Assembly (NCBI GenBank): GCA_032622095.1
Contig: CP136065.1
Span: 214,438,151-214,502,150 of the forward strand
From: Siphonodentalium dalli
Taxonomy: Eukaryota > Mollusca > Scaphopoda > Gadilida > Siphonodentaliidae
DNA length: 64,000 bases
Direction of reading: 5' to 3'
This document shows, piece after piece, positions 25,020 to 37,293 of the stretch. Position numbers and translations under genes: made by a program. Each line of letters starts with the position of its first letter. The first letter of the stretch is position 1. The notes below the pieces were generated by a model, which had not been told where the DNA came from, did no database searches, and was given only the letters and a program-made list of their open reading frames with translations.

Positions 25020-28000
25020 ATTCGTGTCGTTTATTGAGCACAATCGGGACATCCTTTGTTTTTACAGCGTACATTTTCTGGGTAATTTGTCAGCATGGCT
25101 ATCTGTAAGCACTTCTTCAATGTGTGCCTGCTTTGGCAAGAAGTATAAACTTTTTCCACGTTGTTCCATGTTGTGGGGAAGTCGTGTTGGGGTAGTTTTC
25201 CTGACCACTCGGTTCTAGGAAGTTCCAACAGTGCGAGATTCGGGTGTCTTGTGGTTGATTTTGCTCGTTTTTTTGTACATCATTCCAAAAGACGCGGGCA
25301 GGCGGTTATAACACCAGTCATGCATGGAAATTGAGGAGTTGAGAGTGTGTAAGTAATATATTTTCAAGATATTCTCTTTTTTAAAGAGTCGATCTGTGTG
25401 ACTCCTATACTTCTTATTGCATATTATACGCGATGCTCGTTTTTGTAATAGGAATATTTTCTTGACTTCCGGAACATGACCCCATATTTGGATACCATAA
25501 ACTAAGTGACTTTGAATCAGTGCATAGTACAATGTTCTCAATGCTTTACTTGGGAAAAAATGTTTCACCTTATTGATGCAGTAGATTGTATGTGATATTT
25601 TGGAGCAGATTACTGATATGTGCTTTTTGAATGTCAAGTTCTCATCAATGTGGATGCCTAAAAATTCTGTCGAGGATTCACGCCCAAGATTCCCTGTTCG
25701 GTTCAATTCAATGTTATTCAGCTTTAATTTCAAAGTATTCCTTTGGCATTGTTTTGCGGGTGTAAACGCATATAATTGCTTGTATTAATATTAATTGAAA
25801 GGTTATTGCAGCAGCACCAATCGGATACATTGGATAATTCATTGTTGACATAACTGTGTACTAGTTCGCCATCTTTACCGCTTGTGAACAGTGTGGTGTC
25901 GTCGGCATACGAGAAGATATCCATTGTTGTAGAATTTACCATATTATTCACGTATATTAAAAAATTGTCGGCTCTAAAATTTAGCTTTGGGGGACCCCAT
26001 AGGAGGTATTCATTAGGCTAGAGGTACTCCCACTATATTCAACGTATTGCCTCCTTTCATTCAAATAACTATGGAACCATACATGACATTGCTACACCCC
26101 CTGATGCCATATCGGTCAAGTTTCGATATCAGTATGGTGTGGTCGATCGTATCGAATGCTTTAGATAAATACAGCTAAGGTGGAATCCCGTGTCGGTGTA
26201 TCGTTATTTTTAACGAGATGATCTAGAAGGTGCATTATTGGATGAAATGTTGAGTGATTTGGTCTAAATCCATATTGGTGTTTATATAAGATTTCATGTT
26301 CATTTAGAAAAACAACTAGTCATTTTTGCATTATTTTTTCAATCAGTTTAGAGAACGATGGCAGTATACTGATTGGACGATAGTTTGTTATTTCATTAGA
26401 GTTATTTATTTTAAGAATGGGGTTGGAAATTTTCATTTTCATTGGGAATATTCCCTGTTCAAACGATAGATTAAATATATGCTTAAGTGGTGGGGCTATT
26501 ATGAAGATACTCTCTTTCATAAGCGCGGTCGATATTCCGTTGTATTCTTTGCCCATTTTCCTTTTATAGTATAACAAGTCAATATTATTTCCTGTATCGA
26601 TGTAGGTTCAATTTCGAATTCTTTTGTTCGCTATTGCGAAGGTAATCAGATCATTTTCAGTGTGTATGGAGTCGCTGATGTTTCGACCGATTGTTGAAAA
26701 GTAGTCATTGAATTTTTCGGCTATTATGTTTGGGTCAGATAGCTCTGTATCGTTATCTTTAAAAGTCTGAGGGTAGTTACATGATTTTTGAGTTTTATTG
26801 ATGGCATTTTTAAGAATTTTCCATGTGTTTTTTAAATAATTTTAATATTTTCTAGACTATCGCAATAATAATTATTTTTACATTTCCTTATTAGTTTATT
26901 ATATAGTTCACGATAATTTAAATAGGCGATTTTATTTGTTTCTGACGGTACCTTCAGTTTATTAGAGTATGACTCTTGCTTAGTAATGGAGGATTTGATT
27001 AGTCCAGGTGTCATCCACGCTTTATATACTTTTTGGGTACATTTCGTGTTATTTGTGGAAAAGCTAGACATGCGCGTTCATACATATGTCTAAAAGCAAT
27101 TCATATGCCGTGTCGGGGGAGTTACAACTGAGAACTGAGTCGACTTTACAAGATTTTAACAAGTTTTTGAAAATATTGACATTATTTGGGCTGTAGTTCC
27201 TCTACGTGACTTTTTTATGAGAAGGGTTTAAGGGTTTGTGTTTGTTTGATTCGGAGAGGAATATGCCGAAATGATCTGAGATGTCGCAGGTTATTATCAC
27301 TGTTTGGTGACCATCTTGTACTTTGTTGGTATAAATGTGATCAATTAGGGTAGCAGAGTGTTCAGTCATTCTTGTAGGTTTCGTTATCATGGGCACGAAT
27401 CATCTACTGAAGACATTGTTTATGAAATCGTTAGTTTTTTTATGCGTGTCGAAATTTAAGAAGTCGATGTTGAGGTCTCCTATTATGTAAGACTTGGCAT
27501 TGTTCAATTGTTTTAATATATTATCGAATTTCAACATAAAGTTGTCCAAATCGGCATTTGGTGCTGTGTTCGGTCTATAAATACATCCTATTATATAGTT
27601 ATCGTTCGCTCCTCGGTTTATTTCTATAGATAATGTTTCTATTACGTGTGTTATAAATATTGTCAAATCTGGTCTGGGTTTATATTGAATATTCTCCTTT
27701 ATATAGATACCAACACCACCTCTACCATCGTCGTCGTCAGGTCGAGATTTGAGTTCTAAGGGGTGATATCCTGGAAGTGAAAAATCTGAGGAACTCTGCA
27801 CTTTGAATATTTCTGTAAGGGCGATAACATCAAACAAATTATTTTCTGTTTTCAAGTCACAAAGTAGGCTTTTCAGATCTCTATAATGTGCGTTAATGCT
27901 TCTGTCATTTAAAGGGTGGATACACACATGCATGTAATCTCTGTAAATATCGTGTATTTGGCGTTTTACATGGATCATACAGACCATGTAATATGTGTCT

Positions 28001-28165
28001 GCTGACAACCCAATCATTGCGGCTATGTTTGACCCCAGTGAGTCAAGCTCTGAACGTGCAGAGAGCAGTTGACTGGACGAAGTCGTCAGGCCGCTTAAAA
28101 TAATTGTTCGCGCGATCACCCAAATGTTGGACGTTCTGTTTAAATCATTGTCAGTCTTCTCTTGA
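25020..28165 (-). pseudogene. Long decayed non-LTR retrotransposon ORF2 (Jockey/CR1-like)
   Basis: The minus strand carries almost a full ORF2 in broken frames. The endonuclease comes first (about 27200-27950): FDVIALTEIF, NYIIGCIYRPN, SYIIGDLNIDFL and, in the next frame, THSATLIDHIYT-type and DISDHFGIF motifs. The reverse transcriptase follows: EITNYRPISILPSFSKLIEK (near 26340-26410), SKAFDTIDHTIL (motif A, near 26150), SYGVPQS (motif B, near 25990), FSYADDTTLF (motif C, near 25900), then a thumb with STEFLGIHIDENLTFKKHIS (near 25650). A Cys-containing C-terminal tail ends near 25031. Several frame changes and stops separate these blocks, so the copy is dead. The endonuclease plus RT order and the SDH/YADD motifs fit Jockey/CR1-like LINEs. 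No RNase H is seen. Confidence 0.92.
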
Positions 28166-28790
28166 TTGTATACCAGTGATGGTTCCAGGATTTCCCCAAT
28201 GCAGGGGCTATGATCCCCATCATGGGGTTATATTATCCCGGAAGCTACCGGAGGGGGGGCGGAGCATGCAGCACCATGAGTCCTACCAACCTGAAGCCAC
28301 GAGGCCACTCCCGATTTGTAAATATTGTAGTTGACAGTAATATCTGTTGTGCCTGTTTGCTACGAGTGATTAATCTCATATGCAGCAATTTATGCTATTC
28401 ATATAATTATGAACATATTATTACAGCTTTAAATTTGAAGGTACAGAAGGTAGTGTTGCTGTGTGTCTTCATTCGGGAAAAGGGTTGTCTAGCTACGAGT
28501 TCACAACTACATCATTTTTCCTCTCTTGTGTTATATACGCACAATTTACAACTATGGACTATTTAAGTAAAACATTATGTTGTACATTCTTGCCCAGATA
28601 ATCCCGGCCGATATATTCAACTAAATCCCTTAGTTATTCGAAACTTTCGAGAACCAGCCCTCTCACCAATCATGGATTATAGTCCAAAATGTGATAATTC
28701 AAGCCGGTACAGGCTATAATTATGAGTTAGGAACTTGTTCATCCTTTGGCCTGAGAAACATATACTGTTCTGTAAATTCTGGGTTAAAAA
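28166..28790. other. Repeat-derived spacer; no gene recognised
   Basis: At 28174 the stretch 'cagtgatggttccaggattt', followed by GGGG/CCCC-rich blocks to about 28310, looks like one end of a MITE inserted at the LINE 5' border. Its partner end was not found. The open frames here overlap one another and have no domain. Confidence 0.35.
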
Positions 28791-28792
28791 TG

Positions 28793-28806
28793 GGGGGGGG
28801 GGGGGT
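28793..28806. repeat. Poly-G tract
   Basis: A run of more than ten G. Similar G or C runs at 52433-52446, 52485-52497, 57767-57786 and 63768-63783 are hotspots for length variation and assembly error. Confidence 0.9.
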
Positions 28807-29561
28807 GACTCTTTTTTCCTTCAACGATCAATCTCAACAAACTGGTATTGTCTGTCGTAATTTTCCAAGGCATGAGAGCACCATATCGAATTGTTAAAAT
28901 TTGAGCTCAGGCCATGCATAGTCGAGAAACAAATATCCTTATCCTTACGACTCGGCGTTGTCAGATTAGGCTAAATCACTTAACATGGAATTCGCCATGT
29001 ATGAGTTAGTTGATTGCCATGTGTATTAATATAGCACTTCCAAGATGTGGAGTCAGAGAGCCGTTCGGGTTTTGCTGGACGATATCAAATTGGGAGTCAG
29101 TGTGTGGGACATTAAACACTCATGTATCACAATCGTCCAAAAAGAGCTTCAAAAGTCTGCACATTTTATTTTTATTTTGGATTACCCTGTTTCCAAGAAA
29201 TGACGAGAAACAAATCAAGTATAAAATCGACGGACTCAAATCCACTTTTCGAAATGAACTAAAACTCGTGTAACACAGCAACAGATACCAAACAGGATTT
29301 ATTCATTTCGGCACCCATGACAGAAGACATGTTTATGACTGGCCTGAAATCTCTTGATAACAGTTAGTTTGATTTTGGCTTATAACTACTGACTGGTCTC
29401 GCCTGTTGAAATGGAACGATCACGCGCAGGCGATTAATGCTATCTATGATTGGTGTGACCATGTAAAATACATGGATTTTACATACATACATTACATGCA
29501 TGTGTGTATCCACCCTTAGGCCAAAGATAGAGAATTGTATATTATTTGAGAGCACTTTTAC

Positions 29562-29754
29562 CCTGTGTAGGCGAGAAGTATTGGCACGTATTTTGGTTCC
29601 ATAGTTGGATGCTATCGGGATCGAATTCATCTCCTTCTATTTGAGACCATTTTGCCGCGAAATCGTGTGCATGTTTATCCCCAACCTCACTCAAGGTTAT
29701 GCTATTTGCAGACAATTCTAAATTGTTGTAACGTGCGCTCTTGGGTGTCGCCAT
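29562..29754 (-). CDS. Candidate N-terminal coding exon, unidentified protein
   Basis: On the minus strand an ATG at 29754 opens a 64-codon frame beginning MATPKSARYNNLELSANSIT and containing KWSQIEGDEFDPDSIQLW. The frame reaches CACAGG|GTAAAAG, a plausible splice donor (exon end 29562, phase 1). The product is hydrophilic with no signal peptide, and I recognise no domain. A candidate first exon lies 450 bp away on the other strand (30204), so the interval could hold a shared promoter. The frame runs into a stop soon after the donor, as expected if an intron follows. It could also be a chance ORF. Confidence 0.3.
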
Positions 29755-30203
29755 ATGCTTCTGTCGTTGTGCGGAAGATCGGTACTTGTGCGTGGAAACT
29801 AATACGAATATCATTTTACTATTATATATATATTCAAATTTTGGTGTGATTATATCAATAGGAAGTTTATCCGTGAAATGCTGATGAAAGTATAAGTTTA
29901 GACTATTTATCCACGTCCCCGGGCTACAACGACGTTACATCAAGCAAAACATAGCACTTAAAATAAGTAATGCCTGCATGCACATTACTTGTATAGTATA
30001 TGTTACGAAATATTCAGATATATAGCTTTTGTAATGCATTTGATACCACTTAATTTTAACATGCATGAATACATTTTGTGTTAGAGGAACTTACATCATT
30101 CATTTATTTATGTGGTTAGGTTTTTCAGTAACGTCGGTGGTGCATGCAGAAGTTCGACTTCCCTGTCGACGACGAATGCGTTTTCGTTTATTTATTTCAA
30201 ACA

Positions 30204-30285
30204 ATGGCGATTTTTTGGTTAGTTTTGATTACATTGTCCTCCATAATGGATAAGTTGGCAGCTCAGCAGATACCTCCTAATACAT
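30204..30285 (+). CDS. Candidate signal-peptide first exon
   Basis: An ATG in good context (aaacaATGG) starts a peptide beginning MAIFWLVLITLSSIM, with a typical hydrophobic core followed by DKLAAQQ, where a signal peptidase site is plausible. After 27 codons the sequence reads 'aatacat|gtgagt', a strong donor that leaves phase 1. Phase-1 introns right after signal-peptide exons are common in secreted and receptor genes. The downstream exons are not identified. The lectin exon at 62882 also begins in phase 1, but 32 kb of repeats lie between, and I do not link them. Confidence 0.35.
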
Positions 30286-30349
30286 GTGAGTTACATAGTC
30301 TGTTAACCCTCTTTTATTCAAATGTCAGCACGCTGTAAATTACGTGAGG

Positions 30350-30455
30350 GATAAACAAGCCTCGGAGCTTATGTATTCGTCCACATAATGTTCGAGGGCG
30401 CTAGCCCGAGAACATCATGTGACCCATTTCCATAGCACCGAGGCTCGTTTATTAA
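30350..30455. repeat. Fold-back repeat 3' of the signal-peptide exon
   Basis: Arms 'ataaacaagcctcggagctt' and the reverse complement of 'caccgaggctcgtttatt' enclose an inner palindrome, 'gttcgagggcgctagcccg'. It is about 106 bp, probably a small MITE. Confidence 0.6.
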
Positions 30456-30842
30456 AATTGAAAGTCACCTGCGGATTATCACATTGTGACGCCGACGGTT
30501 TCGATCGTAAAGGCATACTCATCTCCACAATAGGAACACAATGTCATCAGTTCTCGTGTGTGTCTCCGACCGTTAAGGTGATTTTTAAGCATGAACAATA
30601 TATCCTGTTCAATTAAGATGAATTGTGAACTCAGTGCCGAAATGTGATATACAGTAGAGAATGATGCTATAGTCACGGATATCTATTATTAGTGGATCAA
30701 TTTTGATGTTATTGGGCGAGTGTAGCCTAGTAATATGGTCCCTTTCAGTTCCGTTTCTAAGTTCTGCCATTTCCGTTCAGAACAGGGTCAGAATCACAAA
30801 AAAGTATTTTTTTAAAGGTGTGATGAACAATAACTTACAATC

Positions 30843-31300
30843 CAAGCGGTAACTCTCAAGGGCGTAACAATGGAAGAGGATTTAAAACGAGATCTCACAA
30901 TAAACTTTCCCTGAAGAACGTTCAAGCGATTAACGCACTTGAATATTATGCAGGCGCTTTCGACTGGTGTGGACATTGAACAAGTTCGGGCCATGCAAAT
31001 AACATACGATGAGTGTCTGATTACTCTGAAAGACCAGGATACAAATAATTGCCTCCCAACAGGCGGCTTCAAGATGTTTGGCAGAGTGGTAAGGCCTGCA
31101 GATGTGGATAGAAACATCATAATAATGACCGTTTTTGACACCCCTGTCCAGATGGAAGTATCCACCATTATTAGAGCTATGTCACAATATGGAAGAGTGT
31201 TGGACGACAGTTTCAAATTGGGTACAGTAGCAGACTCCAAAAATGAAAACGAAAATAGGTATCTACAGATAGCTGAAAACCTCCGTGGATCTAACATCGA
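30843..31300 (+). pseudogene. Retrotransposon ORF1 (gag-like) fragment
   Basis: An open reading from about 30843, crossing one in-frame TGA at 30912-30914, contains VTMEEDLKRDLTINFP and TFKRLTHLNIMQALSTGVD, then ITYDECLITLKDQ, GFKMFGRVVRPADVDRNI and STIIRAMSQYGRVLDDSF. The order (a fold with IQ..-type strand, 'itfkd' strand, 'G..v..p' strand, then 'i...m..yGrv') resembles the N-terminal RRM-like part of ORF1/gag proteins of Tx1- and Jockey-type LINEs. It ends where a Helitron fragment begins, and no CCHC knuckle is visible. The family assignment is an inference from pattern. Confidence 0.55.
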
Positions 31301-31635
31301 AATCCGTCGGAAGGCGCGATTTGACCTTGAATTGACCATTTTGACGGTCAAGGTCGGATTGGGGTCATGATTTGACCCATCAAAACACTCCCCGGACAAA
31401 AGTACCCATAAGTAACAAATTTCGTCGTAATCCCGTCGAAAGGCGCGATTTGACTTTGAATTGACCATTTTGAAGGTCAAGGAAAGGTCGGGGTCACGAT
31501 TTTACCAGTTCAAAACACTCCCCGGACAAAAGTACCCCTAGGTACCAAATTTCGTCGAAATCCGTCGGCAGTTTTCCCGGCCATTGCTAACAAACAGACA
31601 AACAAACAGACAGAAGTCCCAAAATATATAGTAGA
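31297..31635 (-). mobile_element. Helitron family 2 (H2) fragment
   Basis: Read on the minus strand, it begins TCTACTATATATTTTGGGAC at 31635, passes a short CTGT-rich stretch and 'ggccgggaaaactgccg', then two ~120-bp units containing 'acttttgtccggggagtg' and 'tgaccttcaaaatggtcaa'. The 3' hairpin and CTAG end are missing, so it is truncated against the ORF1 fragment. Its 5' TC directly abuts the CTAG 3' end of the next Helitron at 31636. Confidence 0.75.
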
Positions 31636-31995
31636 CTAGCCGATGAGCCCGACGTTGTCCGGGCTATTCAAAATATATATAAGAAAAATTTGTACCCGGC
31701 GCAAGATACCCGTTTCCGAGATCTGGTCTGCGCGAAGCGGGTGCCGCACGGGCTCGGCGACCCGATAAAATTCGTATCCGGGGCAAGATACATTCACATA
31801 CCAAATTTCAAGTCGATAGCTCCACCCGTTTCCGAGATCCCGTCTGTGCATGCGCGAAGCTGGCGTCGCACGGGCTCGGCGACCCGATAAAATTCGTATC
31901 CGGGGCAAGATACATTCACATAGCAAATTTCAAGTCGATAGCTCCACCCGTTTCCGAGATCTCGTCTGCGCATGCGCGAGGCGGGCGCCGCATTT
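31636..31995 (-). mobile_element. Helitron family 1 (H1) fragment
   Basis: Minus-strand element whose 3' end lies at 31636: hairpin AGCCCGGACAACGTCGGGCT followed by CATCGG and CTAG. Upstream are about two ~122-bp core units with 'caagtcgatagctccaccc' and 'cgagatc(c/t)cgtctg'. The microsatellite and 5' TC end are absent. It stops near 31995 at a 33-bp tandem array. Confidence 0.8.
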
Positions 31996-32010
31996 AAACC
32001 TTTAAATATA

Positions 32011-32197
32011 CTCTAGCCCAGCATATTATAAGTCACATGTGGTCTCTAGCCCAGCATATTATATGTCACATGTGGTCTCTAGCCCAGCATATTATATGTC
32101 AGATGTGGTCTCTAGCCCAGCATATTATATGTCACATGTGGTCTCTAGCCCAGCATATTATATGTCACATGTGGTCTCTAGCCCAGCATATTATCTA
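32011..32197. repeat. 33-bp tandem repeat, 5.5 copies
   Basis: The unit 'ctctagcccagcatattata' plus 'tgtcacatgtggt' starts at 32011, 32044, 32077, 32110, 32143 and 32176 (partial). Copies differ at only one or two bases. It lies between the truncated Helitron and a copy of the fold-back element flank. Confidence 0.95.
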
Positions 32198-32206
32198 TGA
32201 TTAGCA

Positions 32207-32357
32207 TCGAGAGTAAATAATACAAGAGTATCGATGGAAACAAAGCACAGTATGTAGATCATCGACCCCTGTTTCCAGAAGTGTGAGTTAAATGCTACGT
32301 TGCTAGCATAGGACCACCGTACAAGAATAGCGGCTATTCGCCATCGGATGGCAAATA
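32207..32357 (+). repeat. Copy of the left end of the fold-back element at 2933
   Basis: Matches 2933-3076 closely, including 'cgacccctgtttccagaagt' and 'ggctattcgccatcggatgg'. The match stops abruptly inside the inverted-repeat end. Confidence 0.75.
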
Positions 32358-32686
32358 TTCTGAACGATTGATGACATCATTGTGGGTATGAAGAGTACTG
32401 TACATCAAATGTGTGTTAACTGTTGTATTAAACTGAGCGGTGTTGACTTTTCTGTTACGCCCGCTGAAAACTCGCTAGCTAACAGGTATAATTCTGCCAG
32501 GAGAATTTTTTTTTTAATAGTTCCATGGTACACCACAATTTACCTAGCGTGCGAATATAAGTTCTCTCCGGGGGCATCGGTGGGGCATGGAAATTTAATA
32601 TATGGTTTTCGATTTTATTAATAATGGGGTGTGTATAGTGCCTATCCCCGCGAGGGCGCTTAGTGCAAATAATAGTGGTATCTGAC

Positions 32687-32895
32687 TGTGTTGACGATAA
32701 TAACCAGCCATTTGCTCACTCGTATGTTAACATGTTGTCGGACACACTACATGTACACAAAGCGTCAGGTATTCTGATGAAATGGTTTAAATCTAACAGC
32801 ATGCAAGCCAATCCTAACTAATTCCAGATAATGCCATCTGGTCCAGTCAATATACCCAAATTATCACCTAACCTAGAAAACATTACAACATAATT
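32687..32895 (+). pseudogene. RT-thumb fragment of a LINE (repeated in each 2,405-bp unit)
   Basis: The frame reads VDDNNQPFAHSYVNMLS, then ILMKWFKSNSMQANPN, a stop, FQIMPSGPVNIP. The VDD box and the W-F-K-x-N-x-M-x-A-N-P-x-K-F-Q block mark the region just after the catalytic YxDD of Jockey/CR1-like reverse transcriptases. Two stops make it dead. Identical copies are at about 35092 and 37497, and a diverged relative is at 50249-50440. Confidence 0.75.
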
Positions 32896-33469
32896 GATTA
32901 TAACTTATTCATTAGAAAATATATTGGCTACAACATATAAAATATCCAGTATTTTGGTTGAAAACAATTTCTCCTTTGTATTGTGCGTCAAAGTGTCTTC
33001 TATCGAAGAAACATGACACAACCAACTCCGACATATTACAAACAGGATCAATGAAAGAAAGATAGTTCATTTATTGAACAATTCTTACTATTTTATGCAC
33101 CACTGGTAATGACGTGTTTGATAGTTTGGTAAAATCAAGAAATACTTGTGTCTAAATCCTAGCGTGTGTATCTTCACCTGCCTGATATAAAACTTTTCAA
33201 AATTTGCACGTTTCTAAGTCAACCCATAGGTGATGTAATGCCGCGGTCATAAATTTGAGGTAATTATAATTATAATGTAAGGTAATATTATTCATATCTT
33301 CAAAATTTGAAGCTCACAAACTATACTTTTTTTCTGTGTTTCAAATAAATGATTTAAAATAATTTTTAAACATTATGAACTAAAATTAAACAATAATCAC
33401 AACATTGACATTATTCTTAGTATATATATATATAGATGAGAGGCATGTTTAAATATACAGGCCAGTGAT

Positions 33470-33731
33470 TTAACCCTTTCATGAAGGGGGCTGCACTGGT
33501 GCAACGTTAAATATCATGTGCCACTGCATTCTCTTATATATGCGAGTCTCTAATAAGGAGCCTCACATATATCACAGAATGTACTGGGTTACAAGGTCAA
33601 GGTAATATGGTTAGGCCAATGTATTCTCTTATATATCCAAGGCTCCCTATGGAAGACTAAAATATTTAAGAGAATACATTGGCACAGGGTTTTCTCAAAA
33701 TTTCAGGAAGCTCCAGTCATGGAAGGGTTAA
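33470..33731. mobile_element. piggyBac-type MITE (in each 2,405-bp unit)
   Basis: The element 33474-33727 is flanked by TTAA (33470-33473 and 33728-33731). The ends read CCCTTTCATGA and TCATGGAAGGG. The interior carries 'attctcttatatat' hairpins like the element at 687-1077. Identical copies occur 2,405 bp apart at 35879-36132 and 38284-38537. Confidence 0.8.
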
Positions 33732-34888
33732 GGTGTGCACATCTTTTCCCTACATGTAGAGCATGTGAAGTGATTAGATGACGCATCTTATACCAGTAAT
33801 TTGGTTGACGACAATTTCTCCTTTGTATTGAGGTTGGCAATGTGTCTGATATTAAAGGAATATGACAAAATCAACCCCGATATATTCCAAACAGGATCAA
33901 TGTAGTTCATTTATTGAACAATTATAACTACTTTATGCACCACTAGTACTGCCGTGTTTGATAGTTTGGTAAAATCAAGAAATAATTGTGTCTAAGGTCC
34001 GAGCGTGTGTATCTGAACCTGCCTCATATATATATGTTTTCAAAATTGAAATAAAATAATAAAAAACAGAAGGAAATATCACCATCAATGGACGGATCTA
34101 AAACCATAAACTGACACCGATACTTATTAAGTTATTTCTCTTAAGGTTCTCTTTTCAACATGACTGTAGACGAACGGAAGTAATCATCTGTACACAATTC
34201 CATAGTACTGTGATGCAGATGGTTATTATACTGTTGGTGTTTTTAGAAAAGCGACCTTTTTATGATATTGAATATGTTTCATGGGTAGTTCCCTTCAGAA
34301 ATGTTCAGATAATAAATTCAACAAACAACAAAATCCAATTTGATGAGCTTATTATCTGAACAGTGTTCGCCAATTGACATGAATGCTTCTACACTCTTAA
34401 TTATAAGATAAATCATATTCACACGAAGACGATGACAGTTAGTATGAACAATAGTAAAATATTGACGATGGCAATGTTTCCAATAAGAGCACAATATTCC
34501 AAGCTGAAGTTGCAAGATTCTAAGTCAACCCATAGTTGATGCTTTGGTCATACATTTGAGCTAATTATAATTATAATGTAAGGCCAATATATATACATTG
34601 CTAGATTTACATCCAACTGTCTCAAAAAAATTGAGCAGGAGGGTGAATTTTATTTGTTTTATTTCATTCTTCATAACATAAATGGTCATGGACAGTTCTA
34701 TCATATTTGATATAATAAATGCTGATTTATTTTGTCCAATTTGATAGAAATTGACTGAATAATAGGTCATTAAAATGTAATTTGACAGTTAAGGCATGAG
34801 AAAAAAAGCTTTTTAAATATTGACCTAAGGTAATATTATTCATATCTTCAAAATTGGAAGTTCCCAAACAGTATACGTTTGTGTTCCA

Positions 34889-37293
34889 AGGTATAATTCT
34901 GCCAGGAGAATTTTTTTTTTAATAGTTCCATGGTACACCACAATTTACCTAGCGTGCGAATATAAGTTCTCTCCGGGGGCATCGGTGGGGCATGGAAATT
35001 TAATATATGGTTTTCGATTTTATTAATAATGGGGTGTGTATAGTGCCTATCCCCGCGAGGGCGCTTAGTGCAAATAATAGTGGTATCTGACTGTGTTGAC
35101 GATAATAACCAGCCATTTGCTCACTCGTATGTTAACATGTTGTCGGACACACTACATGTACACAAAGCGTCAGGTATTCTGATGAAATGGTTTAAATCTA
35201 ACAGCATGCAAGCCAATCCTAACTAATTCCAGATAATGCCATCTGGTCCAGTCAATATACCCAAATTATCACCTAACCTAGAAAACATTACAACATAATT
35301 GATTATAACTTATTCATTAGAAAATATATTGGCTACAACATATAAAATATCCAGTATTTTGGTTGAAAACAATTTCTCCTTTGTATTGTGCGTCAAAGTG
35401 TCTTCTATCGAAGAAACATGACACAACCAACTCCGACATATTACAAACAGGATCAATGAAAGAAAGATAGTTCATTTATTGAACAATTCTTACTATTTTA
35501 TGCACCACTGGTAATGACGTGTTTGATAGTTTGGTAAAATCAAGAAATACTTGTGTCTAAATCCTAGCGTGTGTATCTTCACCTGCCTGATATAAAACTT
35601 TTCAAAATTTGCACGTTTCTAAGTCAACCCATAGGTGATGTAATGCCGCGGTCATAAATTTGAGGTAATTATAATTATAATGTAAGGTAATATTATTCAT
35701 ATCTTCAAAATTTGAAGCTCACAAACTATACTTTTTTTCTGTGTTTCAAATAAATGATTTAAAATAATTTTTAAACATTATGAACTAAAATTAAACAATA
35801 ATCACAACATTGACATTATTCTTAGTATATATATATATAGATGAGAGGCATGTTTAAATATACAGGCCAGTGATTTAACCCTTTCATGAAGGGGGCTGCA
35901 CTGGTGCAACGTTAAATATCATGTGCCACTGCATTCTCTTATATATGCGAGTCTCTAATAAGGAGCCTCACATATATCACAGAATGTACTGGGTTACAAG
36001 GTCAAGGTAATATGGTTAGGCCAATGTATTCTCTTATATATCCAAGGCTCCCTATGGAAGACTAAAATATTTAAGAGAATACATTGGCACAGGGTTTTCT
36101 CAAAATTTCAGGAAGCTCCAGTCATGGAAGGGTTAAGGTGTGCACATCTTTTCCCTACATGTAGAGCATGTGAAGTGATTAGATGACGCATCTTATACCA
36201 GTAATTTGGTTGACGACAATTTCTCCTTTGTATTGAGGTTGGCAATGTGTCTGATATTAAAGGAATATGACAAAATCAACCCCGATATATTCCAAACAGG
36301 ATCAATGTAGTTCATTTATTGAACAATTATAACTACTTTATGCACCACTAGTACTGCCGTGTTTGATAGTTTGGTAAAATCAAGAAATAATTGTGTCTAA
36401 GGTCCGAGCGTGTGTATCTGAACCTGCCTCATATATATATGTTTTCAAAATTGAAATAAAATAATAAAAAACAGAAGGAAATATCACCATCAATGGACGG
36501 ATCTAAAACCATAAACTGACACCGATACTTATTAAGTTATTTCTCTTAAGGTTCTCTTTTCAACATGACTGTAGACGAACGGAAGTAATCATCTGTACAC
36601 AATTCCATAGTACTGTGATGCAGATGGTTATTATACTGTTGGTGTTTTTAGAAAAGCGACCTTTTTATGATATTGAATATGTTTCATGGGTAGTTCCCTT
36701 CAGAAATGTTCAGATAATAAATTCAACAAACAACAAAATCCAATTTGATGAGCTTATTATCTGAACAGTGTTCGCCAATTGACATGAATGCTTCTACACT
36801 CTTAATTATAAGATAAATCATATTCACACGAAGACGATGACAGTTAGTATGAACAATAGTAAAATATTGACGATGGCAATGTTTCCAATAAGAGCACAAT
36901 ATTCCAAGCTGAAGTTGCAAGATTCTAAGTCAACCCATAGTTGATGCTTTGGTCATACATTTGAGCTAATTATAATTATAATGTAAGGCCAATATATATA
37001 CATTGCTAGATTTACATCCAACTGTCTCAAAAAAATTGAGCAGGAGGGTGAATTTTATTTGTTTTATTTCATTCTTCATAACATAAATGGTCATGGACAG
37101 TTCTATCATATTTGATATAATAAATGCTGATTTATTTTGTCCAATTTGATAGAAATTGACTGAATAATAGGTCATTAAAATGTAATTTGACAGTTAAGGC
37201 ATGAGAAAAAAAGCTTTTTAAATATTGACCTAAGGTAATATTATTCATATCTTCAAAATTGGAAGTTCCCAAACAGTATACGTTTGTGTTCCA
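34889..37293. repeat. 2,405-bp tandem unit, copy 2
   Basis: Second unit, joined to copy 1 at 'gtgttcca|aggtataat'. The embedded MITE lies at 35879-36132 and the RT fragment at about 35092-35300. I see no substitutions relative to copies 1 and 3. Confidence 0.95.

Larger units (their letters stand above)
32484..34888. repeat. 2,405-bp tandem unit, copy 1
   Basis: First of three head-to-tail units with no difference that I can see, including the same T10 run and the same (TA)n tract. Each unit holds an RT-thumb fragment, a piggyBac-type MITE and an older internal duplication offset by about 855 bp ('aacaggatcaatg', 'gttcatttattgaacaatt', 'tgatagtttggtaaaatcaa'). The unit begins at 'aggtataattctgcc' and ends at 'gtgttcca'. 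Confidence 0.95.

Noticed and set aside
30812-31480. A 222-codon minus-strand ORF
   Set aside because: Antisense shadow of the gag-like fragment and the Helitron units; the plus-strand reading has the recognisable pattern.
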